Below are positions 44,032-52,189 of a DNA stretch of 64,000 nucleotides, piece after piece. This DNA is from GCA-2725625 sp964574215 (GTDB lineage Bacteria; Pseudomonadota; Alphaproteobacteria; Rhodospirillales; UBA2165), in contig CAZNLR010000012.1 in NCBI GenBank assembly GCA_964574215.1, positions 40,204-104,203 of the forward strand, written 5' to 3'. The translations under genes were made by a program, and so were the position numbers. The notes beneath the pieces are model-generated. The model worked only from the letters and a program-made list of their open reading frames with translations, made no database searches and was not told the origin of the DNA. Within the stretch, counting starts at the first letter, position 1. Each line of letters opens with the position of its first letter.

Positions 44032-45342
44032 ATGCGAATAGCAATGATCGGAACCGGTTACGTCGGGCTCGTCTCTGGTGCTTGTTTCTCGGAGTTCGGT
44101 GTCGAGGTCGTCTGTGTCGATAAGGACGAAGAAAAAATCGAACGTTTGAACCGGGGAGAAATTCCCATCTACGAGCCGGAATTGGACCACCTGGTCGAAA
44201 ACAATGTACGGGCGGACCGGCTCACCTTTACCACCGACTTATCATCGGCGGTAAAAGGTGCTGACGCCGTTTTTATCGCCGTCGGCACGCCGAGCCGCCG
44301 GGGTGACGGACATGCCGACCTCAGTTACGTCTATGACGCCGCCCGTGAAATCGCCGAGGCCTTGAATGGCTATACGGTGATCGTGACCAAATCCACCGTA
44401 CCGGTCGGCACCGGTGACGAGGTGGAGACCATCATCCGCGAAGCCCGGCCCGACGCGGAGTTCGATGTTGCCTCCAATCCGGAATTTCTGCGGGAGGGAT
44501 CGGCCATCAACGATTTCATGCGGCCTGACCGGGTGGTCATCGGCTCCACCAGCGAACGGGCCCAGGAAGTAATGCGCCACCTTTACCGGCCTTTGTTTCT
44601 GATCGAGACTCCAATCATATTTACCGCCCGCCGCACCGCGGAATTGATCAAGTATGCCGCCAATACGTTTCTGGCCACCAAGATTACCTTTATCAACGAA
44701 ATCGCCGACCTTTGTGAATCGGTCGGCGCAGATGTGCAGGATGTATCCAAAGGTATCGGCTTGGATGGGCGGATCGGCGGCAAGTTCCTCCATGCGGGCC
44801 CGGGTTATGGCGGTTCATGCTTTCCCAAAGATACCTTGGCCCTGGTACGCACCGCCCAGGATGCCGGCAGTCCGATAAAAATTGTCGAATCCGTTGTCAC
44901 CGTGAACGATCAGCGGAAAAAGAAAATGGCGGAAAAAATCGCTGCCGCCTGTGGTGGGGGCGCCGACGGTAAAACCATCGCGGTACTCGGTGTGACCTTT
45001 AAACCGAATACCGACGATATGAGGGATTCGCCGAGTCTGGATATCGTCCCGGCATTGATCAATCAAGGCGCGACAGTAAAAGCCTACGATCCTCAGGGGA
45101 TGGAAGAGGCCGCCCAGTTGCTGGATGGCGTCGTCTGGTGCGACAGCGCCTATGACGCCGTAACCGGCGCCGATGTCCTGGCCATCATTACCGAGTGGAA
45201 CGAGTTCCGGGGCCTCGATTTGGACAAAATTAAAACTCTGATGAACACACCGACCATGGTCGATCTCAGAAATATTTATAATCCCGATGAAATGGCAGAA
45301 GCGGGTTTCGCCTATAGCTGCATCGGCAGGCCGCCCATCTAA
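44032..45342 (+). CDS. ugd: UDP-glucose 6-dehydrogenase
   Basis: 436 residues. NAD-binding loop MRIAMIGTGYVGLVSGACFSE, the ASNPEFLREGSAI segment, FIAVGTPSRRGDG, and the catalytic cysteine C263 in GPGYGGSCFPKDT are present, together with KYAANTFLATKITFINEIADL and GVTFKPNTDDMRDSPSLDIV. It oxidises UDP-glucose to UDP-glucuronate with two NAD+, acting directly after GalU. It sits 53 bases behind galU and 29 before the phosphohexomutase gene. Confidence 0.97.
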   Translation: MRIAMIGTGYVGLVSGACFSEFGVEVVCVDKDEEKIERLNRGEIPIYEPELDHLVENNVRADRLTFTTDLSSAVKGADAVFIAVGTPSRRGDGHADLSYVYDAAREIAEALNGYTVIVTKSTVPVGTGDEVETIIREARPDAEFDVASNPEFLREGSAINDFMRPDRVVIGSTSERAQEVMRHLYRPLFLIETPIIFTARRTAELIKYAANTFLATKITFINEIADLCESVGADVQDVSKGIGLDGRIGGKFLHAGPGYGGSCFPKDTLALVRTAQDAGSPIKIVESVVTVNDQRKKKMAEKIAAACGGGADGKTIAVLGVTFKPNTDDMRDSPSLDIVPALINQGATVKAYDPQGMEEAAQLLDGVVWCDSAYDAVTGADVLAIITEWNEFRGLDLDKIKTLMNTPTMVDLRNIYNPDEMAEAGFAYSCIGRPPI

Positions 45343-45371
45343 GCCGAAAGCAACTGAAGCAAGAGAAAATT

Positions 45372-46775
45372 ATGAACAGCGGCCTCAAACTCGATCCGAC
45401 GATTTTGCGCGAATACGATATTCGTGGACTCGTTTCGGAAAATCTCGGTCCCGATCAAGTGCGCGCTATTGGGCGCGGATTCGGGTCGGTCATCATGGAA
45501 AATTTCGGGGCTGGGGGGCAAGCACCTGTCGTGGCCGTCGGCTATGACGGACGGCTGAGTTCACCGGATTTGGAAGCCGCCCTGGTCGAGGGATTGTGCG
45601 CCTGCGGCATTTCGGTTCGCCGCGTGGGACTAGGGCCGACACCCATGTTGTACTACGCCACCCATGAATTTGATGCCGCCGGAGGCATGATGATCACCGG
45701 TTCCCACAATCCTCCCGAATACAATGGCGTCAAAATGATGCTCGACGGAAAGTCGTTTTACGGCGACGACATATTGGCTCTGGGGCAGCGCATAGCAGAG
45801 AGAGATTTTGCCCACGGCGAAGGTGACGCCACCTCCGTTGATTTACAGGACGACTATATCAACCGAATGCTGGCCGATCTCGAATCGGACAAGGATTTGA
45901 CCATCGCCTGGGATCCGGGTAACGGCGCCAGTGGGGAGATCGTCAGAAGGCTGGTTGGTCGTCTCCCGGGTACGCACCATCTCATCAACGAAGATATTGA
46001 CGGTAATTTTCCCAATCACCATCCCGACCCCACAGTCGAGAAAAACCTGGTTCAATTGAAAAAAGTGGTGGCCGACAACGGCTGCGATCTGGGAATTGGT
46101 TTCGACGGCGACGGTGACCGGATCGGCGTGGTGGATGCCCAGGGACGGGTGCTTTGGGGTGATCAATTGATGGTTCTGTTCGCTCGGGACGTTTTGGCCA
46201 ATTGTCCCGGCGCACCGATAATCTCTGAGGTCAAGGCCAGCAAAGTCCTGTTCGACGAAATCACCAAGGCGGGCGGTGAGCCAATCATGTGGAAAGCAGG
46301 GCACTCGTTGATCAAGGCCAAGATGGCGGAGACCAAAGCGCCTTTTGCCGGGGAAATGAGCGGTCACATCTTTTTCGCCGATAAATACTACGGGTTCGAT
46401 GACGCCATTTATTCGGCGGTCCGTCTTATGTCTATTCTCGGTCAATCATCGCAAACGCTGGCTGAAATGAGAGACGCCTTGCCGCAGATGATGAATACGC
46501 CGGAACTGCGTTTTGACTGTCCCGAGGACCGTAAATTCGCCGTCATCGACGAGGTCAAGGAACGATTGTCTGAGGCGGCGGACGCCACGGTGCATGATAT
46601 GGATGGCGTGCGGGTCGAAAACGAAGACGGCTGGTGGCTGCTCCGGGCGTCAAATACCCAGGCGGTTCTGGTGGCCCGCTGTGAATCCGATACTGCCGAT
46701 GGTCTGGACCGGCTTAAACAGACCCTCACGGCCCAATTGGCGGCCAGCGGTTTGCAACCGCCCAGCTTCGACTAG
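45372..46775 (+). CDS. Phosphomannomutase/phosphoglucomutase
   Basis: 467 residues. Phosphoserine S111 in MMITGSHNPPEYNGVKM, the metal loop GIGFDGDGDRIGVVD, the sugar-binding GEMSGHIFFADKYYG, and RASNTQAVLVARCE in the phosphate-binding domain are all clear. This is the AlgC-type alpha-D-phosphohexomutase that interconverts glucose- and mannose-1- and 6-phosphates. It supplies glucose-1-phosphate to GalU or mannose-1-phosphate to GDP-mannose synthesis; the preceding genes favour the first. Symbol left blank because algC, manB and pgm are all used for such proteins. Confidence 0.95.
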   Translation: MNSGLKLDPTILREYDIRGLVSENLGPDQVRAIGRGFGSVIMENFGAGGQAPVVAVGYDGRLSSPDLEAALVEGLCACGISVRRVGLGPTPMLYYATHEFDAAGGMMITGSHNPPEYNGVKMMLDGKSFYGDDILALGQRIAERDFAHGEGDATSVDLQDDYINRMLADLESDKDLTIAWDPGNGASGEIVRRLVGRLPGTHHLINEDIDGNFPNHHPDPTVEKNLVQLKKVVADNGCDLGIGFDGDGDRIGVVDAQGRVLWGDQLMVLFARDVLANCPGAPIISEVKASKVLFDEITKAGGEPIMWKAGHSLIKAKMAETKAPFAGEMSGHIFFADKYYGFDDAIYSAVRLMSILGQSSQTLAEMRDALPQMMNTPELRFDCPEDRKFAVIDEVKERLSEAADATVHDMDGVRVENEDGWWLLRASNTQAVLVARCESDTADGLDRLKQTLTAQLAASGLQPPSFD

Positions 46776-46835
46776 CCCAATCCTCTCTAAAATAGATTAT
46801 TGTGTCGGCTTTGATTTTCCTTAATAAGGGAAGAC

Positions 46836-48878
46836 ATGATCGAGCTTTGGTTAAACCGGTTCAAACGGGGAATGAAGCGTTCGCCCGACGAATTGCGCCG
46901 CCGGATCGTGCAGGAGGGGCGGGCGATGCTGGACCGCTATCGGGTGGCGCCGGCCTGGGCGCTCGACGACGGACGGTTTGCCGGGCAGTTTGGATGCGGC
47001 AATATCGAAGAGTTATGGCAACAGCTATCGGCGCGGCCTTATCCGTCGTTTACCGGCAACGTTTCGCCTGACGATCTGGAAAGCTCTTGTTCCGGCGAAG
47101 TCGAGCGGATCAAAAATGAAGTGCAGGCGTTGCATGACGGGCGGGTAAGTTTTCTTGGCGCCGGTCCCGAACAATTGAGCAATTCGATCCTGTGGGATAC
47201 CGACTTCAAAACCGAACAAGATTGGCCGGATAAATTTTTCCGGGATATTGATATCCTCAACCCATCGCGGGAAAGCGATGTAAAAATTCCCTGGGAACTG
47301 TCGCGTCTGCAATGGCTGATACCGGCGGGGCAAAACTATTTGATCTGCGGGAATGAAGAAGATGCGGCGCTGGTCCGCAATATCCTGATCGATTGGATCG
47401 AACAAAACCCTTATGGGCGTGGTGTTAATTGGACGGTGGCCATGGAAGCGGCCATGCGCATTTTCACCTGGACGTGGTTCTTCCATGTCTTCAAAGGATC
47501 GGATGCCTGGGACAGCTACGAATTCCGCAGCAAGTTCTTGAAATCGCTATTCGAACATGCCGTCTTTTGCCGGCGCTACATGGAGGATTATGGCGTTAAC
47601 GGTAATCACTGCTCAGCCGATGCGGCGGCAATGGTTTTCGCCGGATTATTCTTTGGCAAGGGTAAGGAAGCGGCTCGTTGGTCGGAGGAGGGATGGCGAA
47701 TTCTAAACCGGGAATTACCCTTGCAGGTCTTGAACGACGGTGTGGATTTCGAAGGTTCCACCGCCTATCACCGGTTTGTCGCCGAACTATTCCTGTGGCC
47801 GGCCCTTTACCGCCGTGCTGCCGGTCTCGAAGTTCAGAACGACTATGCCTCCCGGCTGGAACTGATGGCGGGTTTCGTCAAAAGCTATACCAAACCCGAC
47901 GGCACGGCGCCTTTGTGGGGGGACAATGATAACGGCCGGGTGTTGCCATTTGGTGGGCAGGACATCAACGATCACACCTATGTGCCGGATGTGGTCGAGA
48001 AATTATCGGGTCGCAAAGAATCCGGCTTTTCGTCAACCGAAGCGCGAGCAGAAGTATTTTGGACATATGGCGAGGTCGATGGAGCAGGGGACAGGCCATC
48101 GGTCAAATCGAAATCCTTTGACCAGGCCGGAATTTTCATCATGGGCGGGCAGGGCGACCATGTCTTTATCGATTGCGGTCCGGTCGGATACGGCGGCCGG
48201 GGCGGGCATGGTCACAACGACTGCCTGTCATTCGAAGCCGCGCTTAGGGGCGTTAATTTGCTCTGCGACAGCGGCAGCTATGTTTATTCAGCGTCTTATG
48301 AATGGCGCAACCGTTTCCGGGCAACCGGCAGTCACAATACGCCGATGATCGACGGCGAAGAACAAAACCGGTTCGTTTCAGAGGCAGAGTTGTTTTCACT
48401 TCAATATGACGCGACACCCGAGCTGCGGGTCTGGCGAAGCGACGGTGAGCAAGACGTGTTTGTCGGCTCGCACAAAGGTTATTGTCGTTTGAATGATCCG
48501 GTAACGCCGGTCCGGAGCATAAAACTGGATAAAAACGCCCATCGGTTAGCCGTTTTTGACCGGTTCGAGGCGAAGCTCGGGCATGATATAGCGGTGCCCT
48601 TCCATTTCGCAGCCGGTTGCGAACTTGAAAAAATCGGGGATGAAGAGTGGCGGATTTTAAAGGACGGTATCGAATTTGGTCTCGTCTATGCACCTAGCGC
48701 CAATTGGCGGGTTGCGCTCCGTGACGGCTGGGTTTCGTCCAGCTATGGGATCAAAAAACCGCGCTCCGTGCTTGAGTTCAGCCAAAGTAACGGCACTGAG
48801 CCGTTGCATGTCGGATTGTACCCGCTTTCAGATGCGCCGGATGATCCTGCGGAATGGCTGAAATCGATGGAAGAATAA
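46836..48878 (+). CDS. Heparinase II/III-family polysaccharide lyase-like protein
   Basis: 680 residues, no signal peptide evident. The N-terminal region forms an alpha-toroid typical of this family, with PYGRGVNWTVAMEAAMR, EDYGVNGNHCSADAAAMVFAG (catalytic-type Asn/His) and DGVDFEGSTAYHRFVAELF. The C-terminal beta domain contains YGGRGGHGHNDCLSFEAALRGVNLLCDSGSYVY, the usual HGHND loop, and RATGSHNTPMIDGEEQNRF. Such lyases act on glycosaminoglycans or alginate-like uronic acid polymers by beta-elimination. Its presence behind galU and ugd, 60 bases after the phosphohexomutase, suggests it trims or recycles a uronate-containing exopolysaccharide; a cytoplasmic or exported place of action is unclear. 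Confidence 0.9.
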   Translation: MIELWLNRFKRGMKRSPDELRRRIVQEGRAMLDRYRVAPAWALDDGRFAGQFGCGNIEELWQQLSARPYPSFTGNVSPDDLESSCSGEVERIKNEVQALHDGRVSFLGAGPEQLSNSILWDTDFKTEQDWPDKFFRDIDILNPSRESDVKIPWELSRLQWLIPAGQNYLICGNEEDAALVRNILIDWIEQNPYGRGVNWTVAMEAAMRIFTWTWFFHVFKGSDAWDSYEFRSKFLKSLFEHAVFCRRYMEDYGVNGNHCSADAAAMVFAGLFFGKGKEAARWSEEGWRILNRELPLQVLNDGVDFEGSTAYHRFVAELFLWPALYRRAAGLEVQNDYASRLELMAGFVKSYTKPDGTAPLWGDNDNGRVLPFGGQDINDHTYVPDVVEKLSGRKESGFSSTEARAEVFWTYGEVDGAGDRPSVKSKSFDQAGIFIMGGQGDHVFIDCGPVGYGGRGGHGHNDCLSFEAALRGVNLLCDSGSYVYSASYEWRNRFRATGSHNTPMIDGEEQNRFVSEAELFSLQYDATPELRVWRSDGEQDVFVGSHKGYCRLNDPVTPVRSIKLDKNAHRLAVFDRFEAKLGHDIAVPFHFAAGCELEKIGDEEWRILKDGIEFGLVYAPSANWRVALRDGWVSSSYGIKKPRSVLEFSQSNGTEPLHVGLYPLSDAPDDPAEWLKSMEE

Positions 48879-48882
48879 TCGG

Positions 48883-49604
48883 CTATACGTGTTCGACCGT
48901 CGTGGCCAGAACGTAGCCGGTGCCGCGAACGGTTTTGATGAGTTCGGGCTTCTTTGGGTTGTGTTCTATTTTGCTGCGTAGTCGCCCGACCAGCACATCG
49001 ATGCTTCGGTCATAGGGTTCCCAGTTCCTGTTTTGCAGAAGGTCGAGCAATCTGTCCCGATCGAGCACCCGGTTGGGGTTATCCGTGAAGGCGGTCAGCA
49101 AATTAAATTCCATGGTCGTCAACGGCACATCGCTTCCTTCCGGCGACGTCAAGCGGCGGCCTACTTTGTCGAAATTCCACCCGGCAAAAGTCGTTGTACT
49201 GGCGTCACCGGCTTGATTTTTTCCTGACCATCGCCCGCCCGGCGTAGGATCGTCTTCACGCGGGCCAACAGTTCCCGGGAGCTAAAGGGTTTCGCCACAT
49301 AATCGTCGGCGCCCATTTCGAGGCCAATGATGCGATCAACCTCCTCGTCTTTTCCCGTTAAAATAATGATTGCGACATCGGAGGTTTCACGGAGATAGCG
49401 GGTGAGGGTGAGGCCGTCTTCCCCCGGCATGACGAGGTCGAGAATGACCAAATTGATATCTTCTTTGGCCATAACGTCACGCATTTGATCGCCATCGTTT
49501 GCCGTAAAGGCTTCGAATCCGTTGACCTCTAAATAGTCCTTGAGGAAATTGCAGATTTCCTCCTCGTCATCGACAACTAATATTTTTACTGCGTTTTCAA
49601 CCAT
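48883..49604 (-). CDS. OmpR-family response regulator, interrupted by a -1 frameshift
   Basis: The receiver (start MVENAVKILVVDDEEEICNF, D at VILDLVMPG, K at VAKPFSS) is followed in one frame to TPVQRLLPGG and stops. The winged-helix output, with TTMEFNLLTAFTDNPNRVLDRDRLLDL and IDVLVGRLRSKIE, continues in another frame. The expected junction R-L-F-A-G-W-N-F-D-K-V-G-R-R-L-T-S is recovered by adding one base to the A run at 49186-49189 (T run on the coding strand). The whole protein would be about 240 residues. So it is a broken gene or a homopolymer error. It is convergent with the lyase gene, 4 bases apart, and diverges from the hybrid kinase at 49850. Confidence 0.9.
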
Positions 49605-49849
49605 CTTAATATAGTCCGGCCAAGTCGATATATGGCGGGATTGTTATTTTCCCACGACTTCGCAAAGGGAAAATATACCCGACCTTTTATATGCGATATT
49701 CCTATACTTTACCCAGGTATATCAAGGAATTTCAAATCAACTTAATGCCGGAGTTGCCTCATTTCTCCCCGTTTATTTTACCAAATGTAACATAAAGGCA
49801 CAAAGTTGCCCTATTTTTTATCACCCTATGTGATATTTCTAATTTCATA
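49605..49849. other. Divergent intergenic region between the OmpR-type regulator and the hybrid kinase
   Basis: 245 bases, AT-rich, which must hold promoters for both. Apart from the palindrome at 49819-49835, I see no confident promoter pair and no small RNA. Confidence 0.4.
49819..49835. promoter_or_regulatory. Palindromic operator-like site upstream of the hybrid kinase
   Basis: TATCAC-CCTAT-GTGATA is a perfect 6-bp inverted repeat with a 5-bp spacer, ending 14 bases before the ATG at 49850. The position would suit autoregulation or a repressor. It does not match the CRP/FNR half-site order and I cannot assign a regulator. Confidence 0.35.
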
Positions 49850-51346
49850 ATGAGTACCATCGACTTAAATGACATTGAAGACGGCGTTTTATTGTTCGAC
49901 GAACGTCATTGTCTAACCGATATCGGGGCCGGCTGCGAAAGGGTGTTGCCGGGTTTTTCGGAACGCCTGAGTCCCGGCGCGGTATTGGAAGACGTCTACG
50001 ATGGCTTGTTAGCGATGAAATTGGTACCGGTGTTTGAGGCTACCATTACGGCCACAAGTGACGAAATATGGAAGGTTTTCAGCCTGCCGCCGGCCGACCT
50101 GTTTTTTCGAACGGAGGATGAAAGGTCTATCCGCTGGTCGCTACGGGCTATGACGAACGGCAATTTACTTGCCCTGATATCGGACGTTTCCAAGTCCCGC
50201 GATTTGTTCATGCGCAACGCCCATCGGGAAAGGATGCAGAGCATTGCAGAACTTTCTGGAAAAATTGGCCACGATGTCAACAATCTGCTGACCATCATCC
50301 AGGGAAATCTGGAGCTATTGGAAACGGTGGTCGAGAGCAATGAAAAATCGACACGGTGGATGCGGGCGGCCATGGACGCCACCGAGCGTGGATCGGAGTT
50401 TACGGAGAAATTGTTGTTCCTGGGCCGGCGGCGTCCCGCCCGCCGTCGCAATATCGATGTCGCCGACGCCGTCAATCGTATTCTGGACGACGTGGCAAAA
50501 GGGGACAACAAAAGCATCAAAATCAACATTTCTATTCCGTCCGATTTGCCGCAATTGCGGGTCGATCAGAAACACTTCGAATATTCGGTGCGAAGTCTTG
50601 TCGAAAATGCTCTGGAAGCGACCTTGGAGAAGGGTGTAATTGACATTGATGCCTCTAAAGTTTTTATCCCAAATGAACGACCCACCGACACTGATATTGG
50701 CCGTGAATTTGTCAGGCTGGTGGTTTCGGATTCGGGCGTTGGTATGGCGTCCCGTGTCAAGGAGCGCGCCTTTGAGCCTTTTTTTACCACCAAGGACGAC
50801 GCCAAAGGTCGAGGCGTCGGGTTAAGCCTGGTTTACGGCTTCGCCCGTCAGACCGATGGTTTGGTCGTCATTGAGAGTGTGTTGGGGGAGGGAACGCAAG
50901 TAACGTTGATGATTCCGGCAACCGAAGTCACGGAGTCTAAAACCGATATTTTTGAAACCGAAAATGTCGTCAAATTGGGTGATGGCGAGGAAATTCTGGT
51001 CATTGATGATGATTATGCCGTCAGGATGATTGCGGCGGATATGATTGAATCGCTGGGCTATAGCGTAACTTTGGCCAAGGATGCATCGGACGCCCTTCAT
51101 CAATTGAAAAACGCAGGCGGGTTCGACATGATATTCAGCGATGTCGTCATGCCGGGCGGTATCGACGGCATTCATTTGGCCCGCATCGTCCGAGACCGCT
51201 ACCCGGATACGAAAATACTATTGGCATCGGGATACTTTGATACAAATCGTCTGGCCGGCGCGGAAGAATTTTCCTTTGTCGCCAAACCGTATGATGTCAA
51301 TCAACTCGGCCAGGAAATACAAAGAGCCCTGAAAGTTTTGGCCTAG
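49850..51346 (+). CDS. Hybrid histidine kinase with C-terminal receiver
   Basis: 498 residues, soluble. The first 115 residues look like a PAS-type input with no recognised cofactor site. The HisKA H141 lies in SGKIGHDVNNLLTIIQGN, the pattern of the NtrB-like HisKA variant, followed by HATPase with SLVENALEAT, DSGVGM and GRGVGLSLVYGF. A receiver (about 380-498) has D386/D387, phosphoacceptor D431 in FSDVVMPGGIDG and K479 in FVAKPYD. Hybrid kinases of this type usually need an Hpt protein to reach a regulator, so the protein at 30626 is a candidate. It diverges from a broken OmpR-type regulator and overlaps the DUF3572 gene end by 4 bases. Confidence 0.92.
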   Translation: MSTIDLNDIEDGVLLFDERHCLTDIGAGCERVLPGFSERLSPGAVLEDVYDGLLAMKLVPVFEATITATSDEIWKVFSLPPADLFFRTEDERSIRWSLRAMTNGNLLALISDVSKSRDLFMRNAHRERMQSIAELSGKIGHDVNNLLTIIQGNLELLETVVESNEKSTRWMRAAMDATERGSEFTEKLLFLGRRRPARRRNIDVADAVNRILDDVAKGDNKSIKINISIPSDLPQLRVDQKHFEYSVRSLVENALEATLEKGVIDIDASKVFIPNERPTDTDIGREFVRLVVSDSGVGMASRVKERAFEPFFTTKDDAKGRGVGLSLVYGFARQTDGLVVIESVLGEGTQVTLMIPATEVTESKTDIFETENVVKLGDGEEILVIDDDYAVRMIAADMIESLGYSVTLAKDASDALHQLKNAGGFDMIFSDVVMPGGIDGIHLARIVRDRYPDTKILLASGYFDTNRLAGAEEFSFVAKPYDVNQLGQEIQRALKVLA

Positions 51347-51612
51347 ATCGACGACAGCGCCAATTGTGCCCGGCTTGGCGCGGTTGGATCTAGATCGTTT
51401 TCTTCGCAAAATTGAATTAACGCTTCCTCCCGTTGAAGAAGAAAGTCGAGAACACCGAGAAGAAACTCCGGATTTTCGATCCGTTCCTGCAAGGAAGAGG
51501 GCGAAACCCCCGAAAGGTTGAGAAAACCCTCTCTCAAATTATCCTGCGCAAATATAAACCGTACGGCCAGAAGGGCGATGGTCGTAGCGCTGTCTGGATC
51601 AAATTGTTTCAT
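51343..51612 (-). CDS. DUF3572 family protein
   Basis: 89 residues, helical. Pattern: TTIALLAVRFIFAQDNLREGFLNLSGVSPSSLQERI...PEFLLGVLDFLLQREEALIQFCEEN, which is the DUF3572 family of small alphaproteobacterial proteins. Function unknown; in Caulobacter and rhizobia it lies near cell-cycle signalling genes, which is suggestive next to a hybrid kinase here. Convergent with the kinase gene, ends overlapping by 4 bases. Confidence 0.85.
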   Translation of the reverse strand: MKQFDPDSATTIALLAVRFIFAQDNLREGFLNLSGVSPSSLQERIENPEFLLGVLDFLLQREEALIQFCEENDLDPTAPSRAQLALSSI

Positions 51613-51657
51613 CGCGCAAGACCGAAGCGGCGGCGTTCAAACCGGGGTCCGGACATG

Positions 51658-52005
51658 TTAGGCAATCAATTCGTCTTCTTCGTCTTCGGGAAACAATTCC
51701 GTCAAGTAACCGTAATCCATTCGTTTACCGCGGCGGGAAATCAATTTTTGCTGGGCGGTGATGGGAAAATCCGTGATCTTGAGCATATCTTTCTTGATCA
51801 TAATATCGACCAGGTCTTCGACCACCCGGGCCAGGGATAGATCGGCGGCGATCCAACTGTCTTGAATATTTTCCACGCCCGAATCGCCGTAGAGGAACTC
51901 GACCACTTCTTTCGACGTCGGGTCGACCAATTCCTTTTTTTCAGCATCTGTCTCGCGTACGATAGCGACAATATTACCGTCGGAATCCCTTTCCAAATAG
52001 GCCAT
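51658..52005 (-). CDS. Conserved small protein of unknown function (MAYLERDSDGNIVAI type)
   Basis: 115 residues from the ATG at 52005, chosen because AGAGGACAG lies just before it; longer upstream frames have no support. The protein starts MAYLERDSDGNIVAIVRE and includes EKKELVDPTSKEVVEFLYG, ARVVEDLVDIMIKKDMLKITDFPITAQQKLISRRGKR. It is soluble and helical, with an acidic C-terminus (PEDEEDELIA). I recall similar proteins in many Alphaproteobacteria without any known function. It lies 45 bases upstream of the DUF3572 gene in the same direction and is probably co-transcribed. Confidence 0.82.
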   Translation of the reverse strand: MAYLERDSDGNIVAIVRETDAEKKELVDPTSKEVVEFLYGDSGVENIQDSWIAADLSLARVVEDLVDIMIKKDMLKITDFPITAQQKLISRRGKRMDYGYLTELFPEDEEDELIA

Positions 52006-52189
52006 TTCACTGTCCTCTAACCAAGCCGAATACGTGCAGCATGGCTTTTTTTTCGCAATAAATCCAGCCCCGGAAACTAAGCTGTCGACGTAGCAAAGTT
52101 GCGAAACCGATCGGAAGGGCCAACTTAAGGTATAAGGGTATATCGACCATCGGCTAACATAGAGCTTTCTGTTCAAGCGGTGCGATTAA

